Shown here: piece after piece, positions 62,895 to 64,000 of the stretch
Layout of the letters: the number at the start of each line of letters is the position of its first letter
Numbering within the stretch: the stretch's first letter is position 1
Source: G963691885 sp963691885
GTDB lineage: Bacteria > Pseudomonadota > Alphaproteobacteria > UBA8366 > Aestuariispiraceae
Assembly (NCBI GenBank): GCA_963691885.1
Contig: OY829843.1
Location: 434,001-498,000 of the forward strand
DNA length: 64,000 nt
Direction: 5' to 3'
The notes under the pieces: generated by a model
Database searches by the model: none
Told to the model about the DNA's origin: nothing
The model's input: only the letters and a program-made list of their open reading frames with translations
Translations under genes and position numbers: made by a program

Positions 62895-63083
62895 CTTTTA
62901 ACCTATTCAGAGCCGTCCATAACCGCAGGATCTGTTCTGTGTTCTATTGGAAAACCGGACTATCGTCACTGCGGCGGGATAATCAAGCCCGACCCGCAAA
63001 TTGGATGCCTTTCGTCGCACAGGAATGCATCATATATAGTAAGATGAGCTTCACCCGTCACCGAAAACAAGCGGTTCCAGACC

Positions 63084-63920
63084 ATGACCGATGAAACAAA
63101 TGCGCCCTCACCCGGCCCGGGCCCTGCCAAGCTGGCAGACCTGATGGATAAAGCGTTTCAGATTCTCGCCGCGCGCTATGAATTTGAACAGCAAGCGGGG
63201 GGAAAAACACCTGATCTGGATGCCGTTCTTAAAGGTTTGAAACCCGGGAATAACCCCGAAATCATGTCGCTCTGTGTGAGAGGGTGGGACGAGGTCACAC
63301 AATTGGCGGAGCATGAATATCTGGGCACAAAGCGAAAACTCGCCCTCGAGCGGTTGATCGTTCATCGTTTTGGCCATCTGGTTGCCCCGACGGGAGAGGC
63401 CGCGGTCCAGGGACGCACGCTGTCCCGGCGTGTCGTTGAGGCCTTTCTGACCACGCTGCACAATATGGTCGGACCCGACGTGTTTCAGGAATATACCACC
63501 CGGTGCCAGACCCTTGTTGAAGAAAAGCGCGCTGCCCTGGGCGAGGACTTCGCCTGGGAAGCGGTTTACGACGATCCGGCCGGGATCATTCTGGTCACAG
63601 ATATCCTGGTCTATATCGCCCGTTATTTTGAAGATATGGAAAAGCGTCGGACCTGGATGATCGACGTTTTCTCGCATGTTCTTCCGCCCCCCAGCATCGA
63701 AGCAGAGCGCCACTGGACCTTCGGACCTTTGGAATTTCACATGCTGATTGAGGCGCTATACGCCGACCTGGAACAAGCGGTGAAAGACCCGGAGAGGTCT
63801 ATTCCACTCAACCGGCGATATGGGGCGCATAACCTGATGTTGGTGCGCGCAATGATGGAAGCGTTGAAGATCGATCGCCGCGCCGTGAACGCCACAATCC
63901 AGTCAAAATACAAAAGCTAG
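63084..63920 (+). CDS. Conserved protein of unknown function
   Basis: 278 residues, mostly helical and soluble, with no signal peptide, membrane segment or motif I can assign. It begins with a disordered Pro-rich start (TNAPSPGPGPAKLADLMDK). Codon use and spacing look like a real gene and the frame spans the whole stretch after the divergent nadE promoter. It ends 8 bp before the convergent partial gene. Confidence 0.7.
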   Translation: MTDETNAPSPGPGPAKLADLMDKAFQILAARYEFEQQAGGKTPDLDAVLKGLKPGNNPEIMSLCVRGWDEVTQLAEHEYLGTKRKLALERLIVHRFGHLVAPTGEAAVQGRTLSRRVVEAFLTTLHNMVGPDVFQEYTTRCQTLVEEKRAALGEDFAWEAVYDDPAGIILVTDILVYIARYFEDMEKRRTWMIDVFSHVLPPPSIEAERHWTFGPLEFHMLIEALYADLEQAVKDPERSIPLNRRYGAHNLMLVRAMMEALKIDRRAVNATIQSKYKS

Positions 63921-63928
63921 AACGGCGA

Positions 63929-64000
63929 TCAGGATTCGGTATCGCGGGCCCGTAACAGGAACTCGCGGCCAACCTTGACCCGTGCCTGCCCGTCATAATC
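63929..64000 (-). CDS. 3' end of an unidentified gene
   Basis: The minus strand reads DYDGQARVKVGREFLLRAR DTES then TGA (63931-63929), open to the window edge. Too short to identify. It converges on the orphan gene. Confidence 0.4.
   Translation of the reverse strand, partial: DYDGQARVKVGREFLLRARDTES

Overview
The window is a chromosomal stretch of an alphaproteobacterium. The evidence is the rpsF-rpsR-rplI-dnaB-alr-mlaEF-radA-cvpA-purF gene order, a MipZ division ATPase, a ChoXWV choline importer, several TRAP and DMT transporters and a Tim14/TimB-like membrane J-protein. The metabolic content (choline and betaine use, dimethylglycine dehydrogenase, TRAP uptake) fits a marine or host-associated heterotroph of the Rhodospirillales/Sneathiellales/Kiloniellales kind; that placement is inference. 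I see no phage, insertion sequence, CRISPR array, tRNA or rRNA gene.

Bases 1-14.9 kb are housekeeping. A minus-strand fatty-acid operon fabD-fabG-acpP-fabF (fabF cut by the window edge) is divergent from a secreted Cache-like protein. Plus-strand genes follow: S6, S18 and L9 behind a structured leader, DnaB helicase with a consensus DnaA box upstream, alanine racemase, MlaEF lipid transporter subunits, RadA, CvpA, PurF and a YciK-like SDR.

Bases 14.9-18.8 kb on the minus strand hold DUF1800-DUF1501, then a TetR regulator with a clear palindromic operator, then glyoxalase I. Bases 18.9-28.4 kb look like a methylated-amine island: dimethylglycine dehydrogenase, an Ldh-family imino-acid/2-oxoacid reductase and an FMN-fold protein on plus; the choXWV importer with HAD phosphatase and EamA exporter on minus. 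Bases 28.5-32.2 kb carry galU-ugd-phosphomannomutase for exopolysaccharide sugars. RNase P RNA lies at 32.9-33.3 kb, immediately behind an AmpD-like amidase gene.

Bases 34-42.6 kb mix cell-envelope and signalling genes: TerB/DnaJ protein, DUF3750, a lipoprotein, MipZ, a CheZ phosphatase with a FliM-like tail, a VWA protein paired with the TimB-like J-protein, an MDR reductase and an SDR that lacks the catalytic Tyr and Lys. A complete TRAP transporter is at 42.9-46.4 kb. At 46.5-48.5 kb a probable Zur box precedes a COG0523 zinc GTPase and a DUF1826 protein with an HxD...H...R motif.

Bases 48.5-56.5 kb are accessory catabolism: GntR regulator, SDR and cupin dioxygenase; a small lipoprotein; DUF6434; a saccharopine-dehydrogenase-like protein next to a DUF4166 gene broken by one in-frame TAG; a GbsR regulator; a sugar-acid dehydratase; and a GNAT enzyme. 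Bases 56.5-62.9 kb return to core genes (cimA, cysS, gltX, nadE), ending with an orphan conserved protein. Two copies of a palindromic intergenic element (38.26 and 50.56 kb) each supply the stop codon of the adjacent minus-strand gene. No single previously undescribed defence or mobile system is evident; the most promising novelties are the DUF1826 protein, the palindromic element and the CheZ tail.
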